A stretch of 64,000 bases of DNA from assembly GCA_963920635.1 (NCBI GenBank), contig OY987300.1:55821415-55885414 (forward strand). The letters run 5' to 3'. The stretch is from Pseudeuparius sepicola (lineage: Eukaryota > Arthropoda > Insecta > Coleoptera > Anthribidae). Under the pieces are notes generated by a model. It had not been told where the DNA came from and searched no databases. It saw only the letters and a program-made list of their open reading frames with translations. Shown in pieces: positions 34,991 to 47,282 of the stretch. Positions within the stretch are counted from its first letter, which is position 1, and each line of letters opens with the position of its first letter. Both the position numbers and the translations under genes were made by a program.

Positions 34991-36282
34991 CATAAGTATG
35001 ACGGTAAAAAATGGGGGGAAATTTAAAAGGACACCTCATAATGGAAAACCCTCTATTCCCATGGGGGCACTAGATGCATTTTTTTTTTCAAATTGAAGTT
35101 GTTGCGTTTGTTGTAAATCGAAATATGGCAGTATTTCAAATTTAAAATGCTTTACTTTTCGAATTCTGTTCTTACTGTTAATTTATATAGGTACTGCCAT
35201 TTTTGCATTTCGAACAAAAGTTTTTTTGTTAAAACGAGATTTACTGTTTTCTTGGCTTTTGTTATATTTTAACTTATGTATCAGGTTTCCAGGTGATTTG
35301 TTTAATCAGTTATTACAGGTCCAATTTTCAAATGTTTTTTACTCCAACTGTAATTGTTGAGTTGTGGCGGTATTTGATTGAGCTGTCTATTGGTTTATTT
35401 GCATTTTTACTTGTTTGCCCTTATTTACCACTGTTAAGATTTCAAAAATAAACTAGGGGTAGGATATTTTGTCTAAAAATTGAGATTCTACATTGAGATT
35501 CCTCAATAACTTTTTATTCTAAAGGCAACTTAGACGGCACATAGACATACTCGTATACAGCAAATTTTTACTTAATCAAAATTTAGCCAGTTCGAAAATG
35601 ATTACACGATCTGACAACTAAAAGTCTCCATAATAGGGGAAATTTTTGTTTGCCAAATTATTTAAAATTTGACTTGCCAGCAGTTTGTACTTGTACAAGA
35701 ATAAAAAATGTGTACCTATGCAAAAGCGGTCACGCGATTGATAGTAACTGTCAAATTTTATTATTTGTCGAAATATACATTTAATAAATTTAATAAACTT
35801 ACAACAACATTCATTTCCTGATAAAAAAAAATATTTTTAGTTTTTTCTTACATATTCTACTTACAAAAGTTCCTTTATTGTAACGAAATTCATAGTTTAA
35901 ACACATTATTTAGTTAAATATAGTTTTAGGCACACATTTTAAACCAAACACAACTTTAGTCGTATCCTGCTGTCGTGTTTGATGCAAAGTTTATTTAAAT
36001 TCTGTAATTTAATAAAATAATCTGATTTATTCATGTCGATAAATAGTAGATACATGTACAAAGAGAAAAACAAAAATAATTGTATAATAAAGTAATAATT
36101 TCACGAATTACCTATATTTCATAAGAATTTTCAAATTTTACTTTAAAATAGCATCTTATTTGTTGAACTATCCAAGAAACTTATATTAGAAAAAGTTGCT
36201 TTTTTGCAATTATCTATGCAAACATCGATATTCTCCTTATGTATTATCGTGTTCAATAATTATTGTTTCTATAGCCTATACC
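34991..36282. other. Unassigned AT-rich sequence
   Basis: No gene or clear repeat. A possible CAGGGTG-type relic is not visible. Long A/T runs. Confidence 0.35.
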
Positions 36283-36800
36283 TACAGTGTGACCCACTTC
36301 AAACGATAGGGCATGGAAAACTGTACTTACTTTAGTGCAAAACGCCACATTTTACTTTAAAACACCAAGGTCCAATGTGTTTTCGACATATTTGGTGTCA
36401 AAATTGAGAAAATCGTATTGGGGATATTTTTTTTTATAAAAATTCTGACTACGCCACTGGATTGTGTATCGCTTAAAACGGGTTTGTCCAAAATTTTGTC
36501 AAAAACATTAAAATTCTAGAGACCAATGAAAATTGCGATTGAAATTGCCAATAGGTATCTTCCTAAATACAAAACCGTAAATTAAAAATTGTTTTTCCTA
36601 CTAGTCCACTTATTCCGATACATACAATCCCGTTTTAAGGGATGTCCAAACCTGTGACCAGAATTTTTAAAAAATATCCCCAATACGATTTCTCCAATTT
36701 TGCACCAACACTGTATCATAGGCTTTGAAGTAAAATGTAACGGTTTGCCTTGAAGTAAAGGTAGGTACAGTTGTTTTCGATGATATTGGTAAAATATCAA
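36283..36800. mobile_element. Fold-back element Q (CAGTGTG end)
   Basis: Starts TA-CAGTGTGACCCACTTC. The left arm (AAAACTGTACTTACTTTA, AAATCGTATTGGGGATATTTTT, TTAAAACGGG) is found inverted between about 36,630 and 36,790. The right terminus is lost or unrecognisable where the gypsy remnant begins. No coding capacity. Confidence 0.75.
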
Positions 36801-36859
36801 AATCGGAAGACAAATATAAATTTTTTGGGGGTGGTCCAGTGTGGGCCATTCATAAGATT

Positions 36860-38311
36860 CGATAATTGTTGTGAACTAATATAGTTTGTCTTTCCCCACA
36901 AGTGGTTGGTGACCCCGACGAACGCGTGCCAATATTGTGATTTTTTTGAATCATGGAACAAACCAAGAACAAACGAAAGAGGTTTGAAGACACAACGAAT
37001 TACTCCAGCTTCTGCAGACCCAGCAAAGCCCACTGGCAGTTTTGCCTCCTCCAGACGTCATATGTGTCAGTGTCAAGATACCACCTTTCTGGAAGGATAA
37101 GCCAACAGTGCCCATCATCGATTCGGACTTCATGGGTTTCTACGGATTTCTTACAGACTGCCGCCATGTACGCCGCATCGATGTACTCTGCCAAGCGACC
37201 AAACCTGCAGGAACACTCCGGAAGGTATCCCATTCAACTTTACATTACATCAAGACAACACCTGCCCTCCCAGTTTTTTGTCGTTTTCGTCGACTAGCAC
37301 CAGATCACCTGATTTCGAGGTTTTGGCAAGAGGTAGAGCTCGTCGTTCTAAGAGTCCTTAGGCTTCTCCCCAGCACATGGTTCCTAAGAAAACTGATGGT
37401 TGGAGACCTTGTAGAGACTACCGTACGCTTAAGGCAAGAACGGTCCCAGATCGGTATCCTGTACGCCATATCCATGATTTCATACACTTGGTGGATTAGA
37501 TTTTTGCTTCTGATACATCGACGATATTGTCATACTCTACAAGAATGCTAATGAACATCAAGATCATCTCCGTAGATATCCTTTCCAGACGCCTTGTCGA
37601 TTATGAAATCTTGGTTAACGCGAAGAAGAGTACCTATGTTCTTACTACTTGCAACGAAATACCAAGCACCTTTTCACACTACACTGCTCTTGCCGACCTC
37701 CGCGGAAACCTGCAAGTCACATGGACACCTGCTTTAGAGGTAGCTTTCGCCTCATGCAAGACGAACCTCGTTGAAGCTACTTTACTGGCCCATCCTGATT
37801 CCAACGCTGAGTTGGGCCTTTTACTTATGCCTCCAGCATTGCTATTAGAGCCAGCTTGCAGCAGCGCATTGGTGATTTCTGGCAGCCTCGTGCTTTCTTT
37901 TTCCAAACGTTGACACCACGACAAATGGAGTGTTCAGCTTACTACAGGGAGTTGCTCGCTATGTACGCCGCTATACAGCATTTTCGTCACATCCTCGAAG
38001 CCCAACATTGTACCATTTATACTGACCACAAGCCTTGCATCACCTTGAGAAGCTTCCACTGGCGCAGTTGAATCAACAATCATTCATCGCTCAATTTACA
38101 ATAGATATTCAGCACACTGTGGGATCAGCTAACATCGTAGCCGATGCTCTTTCACGAGTAGAAGCGCTCACTAATTCCACTTATGCCTACTGACACCTCG
38201 AAATCAAAAAAGACACAGCACTCTGCTACAACTTAGAAGTCATTCACTACTCGCTCTGGTCGCCGCGTCAAATTTCGATTACCATGACCTTCTGACCTAG
38301 TGTGGCGCCCT
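36860..38311 (+). pseudogene. Ty3/gypsy retrotransposon remnant: gag, RT and RNase H pieces
   Basis: TGGTGACCCCGACGAACG at 36,907 resembles the leader just after the 5' LTR of insect gypsy elements. A gag fragment follows (ICVSVKIPPFWKDKPTV, about 37,060), then the pol start (PVFCRFRRLAPDHL, 37,265), the RT motif [17 protein letters not shown] with [14 protein letters not shown] (37,378-37,480), the catalytic YIDD box (about 37,520), FASCKTNLVEATLLAHPDS, and RNase H (MQQRIGDFWQP ... YYRELLAMYAAIQHFRH ... IYTDHKP, 37,856-38,030), ending with NIVADALSRV. Blocks are missing between gag and RT and between HIHDF and YIDD, and frames shift repeatedly. Integrase is absent: element D cuts in at 38,312. 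Confidence 0.9.
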
Positions 38312-39556
38312 ATTCGGATGTCTCACCACGAACTGCACCGATCGATATCTCAACATAAAATTTGTTTGGCAACTGACCAATGCCAATGAGTACTATTCAT
38401 CTAAAATATTTTCAAAATGGCGGCACTTCCGGTTATACCGGAAGTCGATGACAACTTCGTTATTTTAAATGGAATACCCTATATTTTATTGCATTTTTGG
38501 ATTCTACGGAAAATTCTAGGTACATTTTATGTATCATGTCCTATACCTAAATTCGACCGTTTTTGAGATATTTGCCATTTTAGAGAAAAAATGACAGATG
38601 TAGACCCGTACTTAATTGACAGTTTCTTCATAACGGTTACATATTTCGTAACGCGCTCTTGGCATTTTGTAGTCAAAGGCTTGGTGCAGAGAAATACCAT
38701 AAAGAATGTTTCCGATCTTGTGCTCACAAAAAATTATTCAAATATTAATTCAAAAAAATGGCAAAAACTCAAAATTTTCAAATGTACACCACAATTTTTT
38801 TGTAGTAGCCGTATTCAGCACAAAAAATTAGGGCAAGTTTGTGTTTGGTTTCCTATACCTAAATGTTATCATTTTCGATTTAATTAATTATTTAAATTTA
38901 AATAATAAATAAATTTAAATAGTTTTCGTTTGTGTAATTTAATCGTGGCGGCATTGTTTACAATAATTTTAAACTAAATGACATTTCTTCATTCTCTGAT
39001 AATCGTATAATCAGCCATGGCCAACTAGATTTATCAAACTTAAAAAAACGCCCCCTTGATGAAGAAGTAGAAAATTAGTTTTTTGTAAATAAATCGAAAA
39101 TGATAACATTTAAGTATAGGGAACCAAACACAAACTTGCCCTAATTTTTTGTGCTGAATACGGCTACTACAAAAAATGGGAGTTTCCATTTGAAAATTTT
39201 GAGTTTTATATTAATTTATTATTTATTAATTATATACAAAGTGCCAAGAGCGCGTTACGAAATATGTAGCCGTTATGAAGAAACTGTCAATTAAGTACGG
39301 GTCTGCATCTGTCATTTTTTCACTAAAATGGCAAATATCTCAAAAACGGTTGAATTTAAGTATAGGACATGATACATGAAATGTACCTAGAATTTTCAGT
39401 AGAATCCAAAAATGAAATAAAATATAGTTTGTTCCATTTAAAATAACGAAGTTGTCATCGACTTCCGGTATAACCGGAAGTGCCGCAAATTAAAAAAAAA
39501 ATTATGTTTACTTTTTGAGATATCGATCGATGCAGTTCGTGGTGAGACACCCTGTA
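38312..39556. mobile_element. Fold-back element D (CAGGGTG end)
   Basis: Two arms of about 550-600 bp. The right end is CGTGGTGAGACACCCTG-TA (39,556); the left is degraded (CGGATGTCTCACCACG, 38,315). Arms share CGATCGATATCTCAA, ACTTCCGGTTATACCGGAAGT, GACAACTTCGTTATTTTAAATG, CCAAGAGCGCGTTACG (inverted), and a block from TAGTAGCCGTATTCAGC to ACCTAAATGTTATC that pairs with 39,090-39,180. The centre is near 38,985. Inserted into, or against the end of, the gypsy remnant. Frames inside are shadows. A related half-element is at 14.6 kb. Confidence 0.9.
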
Positions 39557-39691
39557 TAGTATGAGAGTCAAATATACAGTTGGCGACCAGAGAGGAGTTT
39601 GGAGGTCGCTAGCTAAAACAATCAATCAACAAGACTTTAGAAAACGACATTTCAGTTGTAAAAAGTGTATTCAACCATCATCATTATAACT

Positions 39692-39985
39692 TTACAATAA
39701 TTTTGTAATTTTTCTCTTTGGACGTGATCTATAGGGTTTTCCATAATTTCTCGCAATTTTTGTACTGTCACTAACTTGGCCAATTCGCTCAAATTTCAAA
39801 ATTAGCTTCACAATTGTTCGCGGAAGTGCCCATTCCGACCACACGAACTCTACAAACTGCAAATTTTCACTATTTCTATTTTTTGTTGGTGCGCAGATAT
39901 ATCGTTCCATTTTCTTAAATCCGATAGTTATTGCTTCACAACTGTTTTTTTTTTTTGTTAAACACATTTGCATCAAACACGACAA
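39692..39985 (-). pseudogene. DNA-binding fragment of a DUF4817-type transposase
   Basis: The minus-strand frame reads KKMERYICAPTKNRN ... FVEFVWSEWALPRTIVK, LILKFERIGQVSDSTKIARN, then decays. The 'TIvKLvlKFE.tGqVsd' segment is the second helix-turn-helix of the same transposase group as the fragment at 34.8 kb, and is related in design to the intact proteins at 2,993 and 46,143. About 97 codons are open, with no catalytic domain. The start methionine matters little here, since the piece is truncated on both sides. Confidence 0.55.
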
Positions 39986-40140
39986 AATTGTTAAGCTTAA
40001 AAATCTGTTTGCTATAAAATGAACCCCTTATATGAACCTAAGAGAAAATATTTAAACTACGTGTTTCCTTAAAATAAAAGGTCGATAGAATCTGTGGAAA
40101 AAATAAAATAATTTTAGAAAAATCGACATAAAATATAAAC

Positions 40141-41520
40141 TCCTGGACAAAATTAACGCACCACTAAATATTTACAATAAAACACAACATAACACTTAAT
40201 TACATTGAAATGATAATCAACATCTAAAAATTAGTCAAACATGACTTTAACATGACCTTAATTTGCCTTAATATTTCATTAAAAATGTGTTTTTGCTGAA
40301 AATGCATAAATAAACTAGCAGAACTCCTAATTAAAAAAAAGAAAAAAATCAGCAAAACAGAATAAATATATCTGGGTCAACAATAATACCGTGTAGGCCC
40401 TCCTCTACTTCTTATCACTGCATTTATGCGTCGAGGCATGCTTGATACCTACCAAATGTTCTACAAAAGCTTGCGGAATATTCTCCCATTCTTCAATAGC
40501 GACCTCTATGAGTTGGTTGTGATTAGCAATAGTAGGGGTCTACGATTTCGAATCTTTTTTTTTTAGATAGCTCCATAGATACTCTATACTCTATAGGATT
40601 CATGTCAGGACTGTTAGGTGGTTACTGTAATAAAGGGATAATAACATCATTTAGGTAGCCAATAACCAGTCTAGCCACATGGGGACGAGCGTTGTCCTGC
40701 ATTAATAAAAGATTAGGTCCAACAAACGGAGCGAAAGGAATTACATGTTCGACCATAATGTTGTCTAAGTAATATTGGGCATTCATGGACCTCGTTCGTA
40801 TAAGGACCAACTCCGCACTAGCATCGAAGCAAATTACCCCCAAGACATTTATAGAGCCAAAACCAAATGGTACTTTAGGAGAGATATTGCAGCTGGCAAA
40901 CCTTTCTCCTCGCCTTCGCCAGACACACTCGCGTCCATCTGGACTCTAGTTTCATCGGAGAACAGAACTTGTTTCCACTCATTGATGGTCCAATTCTGAT
41001 GTAGCCTTGCAAAATTCAATCTCTGAACTTTGTGTTCTTTGGTAAGCAATTGTTTTTTGGCCGGTCTTCTGTTGCTCAATCCTGCCTCATGAAGTAAACG
41101 TCTTCTAATCGTTCGAGACGATATAGCGATATTTCGAACATCTGCTAATTAATTTTTTAACAGATTGCTGGTAACTCTCCTGTCTCTGAGAGCACGTTGT
41201 ATTAAAAAACAATCATCAATTTGACTAGTGCAAAGTTTTCGCCCTTGCCCTTGTTTTCGAGGGTACGAGCCCGTCTCATTATGTCGTCTCACCATGCGGG
41301 AGATGCTGGAATGATGACTCCCTAACAAACCAGCAACATATTGCATTGAATATCCTTCATCCAGGAGAGTCGATGCTCGGACTGCATCCTTAATTGACAA
41401 ATTTCTCTGGCGGTTCATTTTCCTTACTTGATTTACTCGAAAATGGACTTCCCAACATGCGCATGTGATAAAAACAGTCACAATCGAAAGCTTGCTTTTT
41501 GCAGACATTTTGCTTTAGTC
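40141..41520 (-). pseudogene. Tc1-type DD34E transposase, inactivated
   Basis: Reading the minus strand from about 41,418 (MNRQRNLSIKDAVRAS): helix-turn-helix (MQYVAGLLGSHHSSISRMVRRHNETGS), the basic GRKLCTS linker, an arm (RRTIRRRLL-like, then NRRPAKKQLLTKEH), first catalytic Asp in QVLFSDETRV (about 40,955), second in LLMQDNARPH (about 40,695), and third residue Glu in NSPDMNPIE (about 40,595), 34 residues on. At least three stops or frameshifts break it, including a stop where WPPNSPD normally has Trp. Upstream of the core the middle is decayed. The TCCTGGACAAAATTAACGC word at 40,141 may be the 3' terminal repeat; no mate was found. Confidence 0.85.
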
Positions 41521-41723
41521 AGCACTTTTTAAGAAAATTTTAACACAGTTTTAGTCTAAAACGAGGTTTAATACGAATTACTGTCAAAACAAGGTTATAT
41601 GTAATATTAGGTATAGTTAGCATAAATAACAGCTGTCACTGTCAAACAAGGTCCATGGCCTACTACTACTACTAAATAAAAATATATAAAATATCGGGTA
41701 AAAACTGCTGACAAAGTGAAATT

Positions 41724-41949
41724 TTCCCTTATGAACATGCTTTTGTTTGTCAGTGTTGCTCCTGCTCCCCTTTTTGTTTCATATGAAATTCATATTTCAT
41801 ATGAAATATACCGACATTGACTGAAATTCAATTAAATTCCCTTATGAACATGCTTTTGTTTGTCAGTGTTGCTCCTGCTCCCCTTTTTGTTTCATATGAA
41901 ATTCATATTTCATATGAAATATACCGACATTGACTGAAATTCGATTAAT
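41724..41949. repeat. 113-bp tandem duplication containing nested palindromes
   Basis: Two adjacent copies of a 113-bp unit (41,724-41,836 and 41,837-41,949) that differ only at a few bases near the end. Each contains TTTCATATGAAATTCATA followed by TTTCATATGAAA: two copies of a 12-bp palindrome. Near identity suggests a recent duplication. Confidence 0.95.
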
Positions 41950-42379
41950 TGAAATAAAAATAAAACAAAAATAATTGATGCTTAATTTTGCGTATTTATG
42001 TCAGCGGTTCAGTCACGATCAATCAAACAATTTACTAGGGTATTTTGCCCATAAGATTAAACTACCCTTGAGGCGAGCCTTGAAGTAGGTATCGAAATGT
42101 CAAGAACTAAGTAAAAGATCAGGTTTTGCTAACAGGATTTGCTAACAACTTATACTTAAGAAATTATATAAAAAAAAACTGACATATCAGATGGTATTCC
42201 TTTGTTCTAAGATATTAAGAAACTTGTTTAATGGAATTATTTGAACAACTCTGAATAGCGTTTAAGAAATAAGTGTAACCTATATAATACAATATTTAAT
42301 TAAAAACATTTGTTTATCGGTTTCATGAAGGCTGGAAGAAAAAAAAGTTTAAAAAATATTTTTTCTAATCATTTCTACG

Positions 42380-43270
42380 CCCAATAAGTGATAAATGAAT
42401 CGATCTCCTATAACGCGGCTGTAATGGCACTACTAGCGCCACCTCTCCGCCCGCAATGTAACTAAACCCAAAGCCTCTGCTCGTAACGATCCCGGGCCTT
42501 CGCTCCGGTCCAAACTTCACGTCTAATAACGTACGCCAACCGACAGAAACTTTGAGCTGAACCCGTCGTCGTAACCAGTTTTTCGAACACAGATCATGTT
42601 TTATGGGAATCTCATTTAGCTGTCTCACAATTAAGTCATGCTATTAATTTATGCTATGGGGATTTAAGCCGTACAGCTTCCCGGCTCGCAATTACAACTT
42701 AATGAAAATCCCAATTTCTCCTAATTTACCGTTATCGATTTGTGTTATTTAAGTTATTGGAACTCGGGCGCTATTTTTACAGGAGTTAACGTTTTCAATA
42801 AGGGTAGTAGTGTAGCGCCTGGCAACAGGTAAAGGAGGTTACCACGTTAAACAGTTCGAGAACTACCCGCTGGGTGGCGTTGACGATATTAAAATTCTTT
42901 TTCCGCGATTCGTTCCAGCAAACGCCCCTTTTCGGGGACATTCAAGGAAAATATGCAAACGTTTAATAAATCCCCCTCGGCTGAAAGCATATTTTCTCGA
43001 CGTAGTTCGAAAACGGCGCGAGCTGAAATTTTAAATTCTCATTTCGGCCGGGACGTGACTTGTTTTTTATCGTTTCCGTGGCGGAGGAGCAAGAGCAACC
43101 CACCGTAGGCAAAAGGGGTGGCACAGCTGTGTGAATTTAGTCTCGAGGAACCGCTCTGCCGTCAAAAACAAAAGCAAGAAAACAAGGGCATTATCGAGCA
43201 AACATGTTATGCCCGCCGGCGTCTGCTCTTGGCATTTTGATAACGGGCGATTGCGGGATTTCATCTTTTA
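42380..43270. other. Long GC-richer island, candidate conserved non-coding element
   Basis: The longest such island in the window: about 900 bp, non-repetitive, dense in CpG and in blocks such as GGCTGTAATGGCAC, TAGCGCCTGGCAACAGG, AAATATGCAAACG and GGCCGGGACGTGAC, with ATTA/TAAT words between (TAATTTATGC, CAATTACAACTTAATG). Two minus-strand frames (42,628-42,365; 43,264-43,067) have no recognisable domain. Enhancer-like conserved DNA is my preferred reading, without direct proof. Confidence 0.35.
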
Positions 43271-44297
43271 GCGTGTATCTCGCATGCTTGGTGGAATAAA
43301 TGGGGATTTTTGGCATAGCGTGGTCGTCGGATTGTTGTGTACCTATGTACTCATCTACATCCAGCAGCATATAAAGACTATATACCTACCTAAGTATGAA
43401 GCAATTGCGGTAGATTGTTTGAGGTTTAGGAATGTACTAGATATAAAAGTTTTACAGTTTAATTCAAAATTTCTCTTACCACAAACTCATGAACCTACTC
43501 ACACTAAGGATTATTGTAATTTCAAGTATTAAGTACCTAATTGAAGCGTCAGACAAGAATCCCTTTCAGTTTTTTCTAGGAAGTATTTTTAAAGGTAACT
43601 AGAAAATCCTTTTTTCGACATTGCTTTCTGTAAGTAGGTATGTACATTACGTGATCTATACTTCTGGACTTCCAGAAGCGGGGCAAAACCTTCCAAACAT
43701 AGGTACCAGATGTCGGTGGCCTATAAATTGAATGGTTTCAAAGATAGAAAGCTGATTTTGATATGGAGTGGGTCTATGCTTGTTACATAACTGGCTTTTC
43801 ATTTTTAAGTGCTTAATCCTAAAACAACCCAAAATGTTGCAATTATAAATTAATAATGTCGCAATGATTTCATTATTCACTAGTGAACAATGGATATTGT
43901 TATTATTGTATAGTGGACATTTTATACAATAGTTTTGATCAAAATCGTTATTTTCTTGAGAATGTATTTTTCAATCACAGTTAGGCCGCGAATAAAAATG
44001 CATTATTATATCAATATTCGCCTATATTTAATGTGTCAAAACCTTGTTTTGAATGATATCCATTTAAACGACAAAAATTTAAGATTTCTTAATTGAAACA
44101 CAATTAGACTAATTGCTAACAAGTTACCGCAATATTTTACCAGAAAAGAGTTAAGACGTAGGTACATGCACTTCATCTATTGTGGACTAGAGCTATTAAA
44201 AGCTAGAAAGAAAACAGCACTTTTCTAGCTAATTTGACGAGTTGTCCAATCTCTGGTAGGAAATGACCTACTTCCCAACTTTTTTTAGCCTGCGATG
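43271..44297. other. Unassigned AT-rich sequence
   Basis: No gene or structured repeat recognised up to the first CAGGGTG end at 44,298. Confidence 0.35.
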
Positions 44298-44882
44298 TAC
44301 AGGGTGAGCGAAACTCGACGTCCCAGGCCTACAGCGGGAGCACGTCAACTCAAAATAAAATTTCGAAAAAAAAAAAGAAATGGGACATACTAAGGTCCAA
44401 TTATGACCGAAAATTAGGTTTTTGTTTGGGAAAATGGCCGCTGTGCCGTCATCTATATTATTCTCCCAGAAACATACCATTTTTTCCCTATATATTGAAA
44501 GTCCATATCATCCTCAACAACTTTTGTAGGAACAGATTTTCTGTATATTTTATTGTTCAAAATCTTCAGGGTCAAATAACGTAAAAAACTTGGAATTTTT
44601 TAAAATAATTTTCCGAAATTTAGCTAGCCATGGGAACAATTCATAGTCAGAAATTATTGAAGAGTATGTTAGTTGAACAAATTTAAGGGTGCGCAAGGCA
44701 CCCTAACATACTCTTCAATAATTTCTGACTATTAGTTTGTTTCCATGGCTAGCTAGATTTCGGAAAATGATTAGAAAAAATTCCATGTTTTTTACGTATT
44801 TCACCCTGTAAATTTTGAACAATAAAAGATACAGAAAATCTTTTCCTACAAAAGTTGTTGAGAATGATATGGACCTTCAATA

Positions 44883-45605
44883 TACAGGGTGTAAATAAAT
44901 AAGTGCAAAAAAATTCAAGTGGTGAATCTTTGAGTGATTCTAAGACGAAAAGTTTATATAAACATAGGTCCGGTAATGCTTCCTTTTCAAGCTACAGGGT
45001 GTCAAAATCTTTTTAAAAAATCGCTTTTTCGTAAATATCTTAATAATCCTTTAGCCAATTTTTATTGAAATTTGGCAGGGTTTTTTATGGTAGAAAGAGG
45101 CTAATTTAGCCCCTACTAGATTAAAATTATTAAGTACACTGGCGTCCCGAGGGCACCTTAACCAATAATTTTGTAAAAAAATGTGCGCCACTGACTTTTT
45201 TAAAACTTTTTTTTTCGCATTCACCAACTAAAAATAGGTACAACTTTTTTGTCTCTTGAATTATTCTCGTATCTCGCTTCGTTTTTGAGAAAAAATAAAT
45301 AAAAATCACTTTATTGCATGTCTTCGGGACAACATAATAAAAAATTAAAACTACCAATTAACAAAAACTAGGGTATACCCGATATTTTTTCCATATGAAT
45401 AGTTTATTCTAGTCTTAAAAATTGCTATAAACGGTAATGCTAGCTATATAAATTTTTTGTTTTATTATAATAATTATTAAAAAAAAATTGACACCCTGTA
45501 TTTTGAAAACGAAGCATTAGCGGACCTATGTTTATATAGACTTTTGGTCTTAGAATCACTCAAAGATTCACCCCTTGAATTTTTTCGCACTTATTCACTT
45601 ACATA
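44883..45605. mobile_element. Element B (about 115-bp inverted repeats), nested in A
   Basis: Left end TA-CAGGGTGTAAATAAATAAG; arms with GTGAATCTTTGAGTGATTC and TATATAAACATAGGTCCG, mirrored at 45,480-45,600. The right end stops at GTGCGAAAAAATTC...ACTTACA equivalents but lacks the final CCCTG, exactly where element C begins. The internal ~480 bp contains no gene; frames there are featureless. Confidence 0.82.
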
Positions 45606-46142
45606 TACAGGGTGTCCGGTAAGTTCGGGGAAATCTCTCGCCAGCGTGTTGGTGACGTCAAAATATACCTGGTGTTTCATATATTTTTTTCCCCTAAAGT
45701 ACTCCGTAACAGAACTACAGGGTCCCAAAGGGGTACTCACTGCTTTACATTTTTTGATTTAACTTTTGAACGCCCTTGTATATTTTGATGAAATTTTGGA
45801 ATTTTGCATAGACGGTAAAAACCAATTACCTCATATTTGAATCATGCTTGGACAATGCCGTGGAAGTCAGGAACGGACTTCACGCAATACCCATGGGCTC
45901 AAAATTTTGACTGGTATAAATTTAAAAAGCCGAAAACAATTTTTTTTAAAGCCTTGAACATTTCTCTTCAAAAAAGGTACTCTTTATTCGTTTCGAAAAA
46001 GTCAACCGTTTTCATGGAAAAATCGCTTTTTTGAAATCCGTAACTTAAGATGCAATAATGGAAACTACCAGAATTTAGTGTTTTCACCTGACGGATAACA
46101 ACAATTACGTGTGACAAGATTTGTCAATAATTTTTATTAGCA

Positions 46143-47282
46143 ATGGAGCATTTTTATACTTATGCCGAATATGCAGACATGCATTTAATTTATGGACAAG
46201 CACACTGCAATTCTCTGGAGGCAAGCAGAATTTATGCTCAAAGATTTCCAAATCGCAATTTGCCAAATCGAAAAACATTTGTGAGAGTTGATCGTCGTTT
46301 AAGAGAAACAGGTAGTAAACAAACCGAGTTTAGAATGTCTTAAATCAGTCTCCTAAAATTTACATTAGGTAGTTTTTTACCTCGTCGTGGTGGGGAAGGG
46401 CCGCAAAGGAGAGCAAGAAATCAAAACTTAGAAGAGCACATATTGGATGAAATATCCGAAAACCCTTCTAATAGCGTTCGTAAGCTTGCAGCTCAGTTAA
46501 ATACCACAAAGGGGGTTGTTCATGAAACATTGCGAGAACAGCTACTTTATCCTTATCACGTCCAAAAAGTGCATGCAATGTCTCCGAATGATTATCGTCC
46601 ACGGCTTAACTATGCAAACTGGTTTTTGCAACAATTTATAGGCGATCCGAGTTTCACAGAAATTGTTTTATTTAGCGACGAAGCTGGCTTCACGAGAGAC
46701 GGTATTACCAACAGTCGAAATCTGCACATTTGGCATGACGAAAACCCTCACGCCATAGTTCAGATCAAGCACCAACAAAGATTTCTGGTTAATGTTTGGG
46801 CAGGGATAATTGGGAATAATTTGATTGGTCCTTTTGTTTTGGATGAACGTTTGAATGGAGCTCTGTATTTACATTTTTTACAAAATAATTTAAATGATTT
46901 ACTGGAAAATGTGCCCTTACAAATAAGGAATCAAATGTGGTTTATGCACGATGGCGCTCCCCCACATTATTCCCGGGAGGTACGTCTCTACTTAACCCAG
47001 CACTTTGACAATCGTTGGATAGGCCGAGGAGGACCTGTTTTGTGGCCACCTAGGTCTCCTGACCTCAATCCGTTAGATTTTTTTTTCTGGGGTCATCTCA
47101 AGGGACTAGTATATTCAACTCCTGTAAATACCAGGGAAGAGTTATTGGAAAGAATATTTCACTATTCTGATCAAATTCGAAATGATCCTGAAATGCTGTT
47201 TAGGGTGCAGCAAGAAAAAATTCGCAGGATAAGAAAATGTATTCGGGTAGAAGGAGCTCACTTTGAACATTTGCCCGACTAA
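46143..47282 (+). CDS. DD41D transposase, probably intact with one 57-nt intron
   Basis: Predicted 360-residue transposase: exon 1 is 46,143-46,311 and exon 2 is 46,369-47,282. Read straight through, a TAA at 46,341 stops it after 66 residues. Removing 46,312-46,368 joins RRLRETG to SFLPRRGGEG in frame and restores the DUF4817-type N-terminal fold seen in the 2,993 gene (FPNRNLPNRKTFVRVDRRLRETG against FPNRRHPRPSVFVNMHRQFRTRG). Second helix-turn-helix: residues about 80-120. Catalytic Asp160 (VLFSDEAGF), Asp251 (WFMHDGAPPH) and Asp293 (SPDLNPLDFFFWG), with 41 residues between the last two, and WIGRGGPVLWPPRSPD as in the other gene. The stop at 47,280 lies before the right repeat. If unspliced, only the catalytic part (46,443 on) would be made. 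Confidence 0.88.
46312..46368 (+). other. Putative 57-nt spliceosomal intron
   Basis: Donor CAG|GTAGTA and acceptor ACATTAG|G, with a CTAAAAT branch-like word about 14 nt before the acceptor. The interior is AT-richer than the exons. It has a TAA in the host frame and its length is divisible by three. AGGTAGT occurs at both junctions, so a duplication-mediated insertion is the alternative. Confidence 0.7.
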
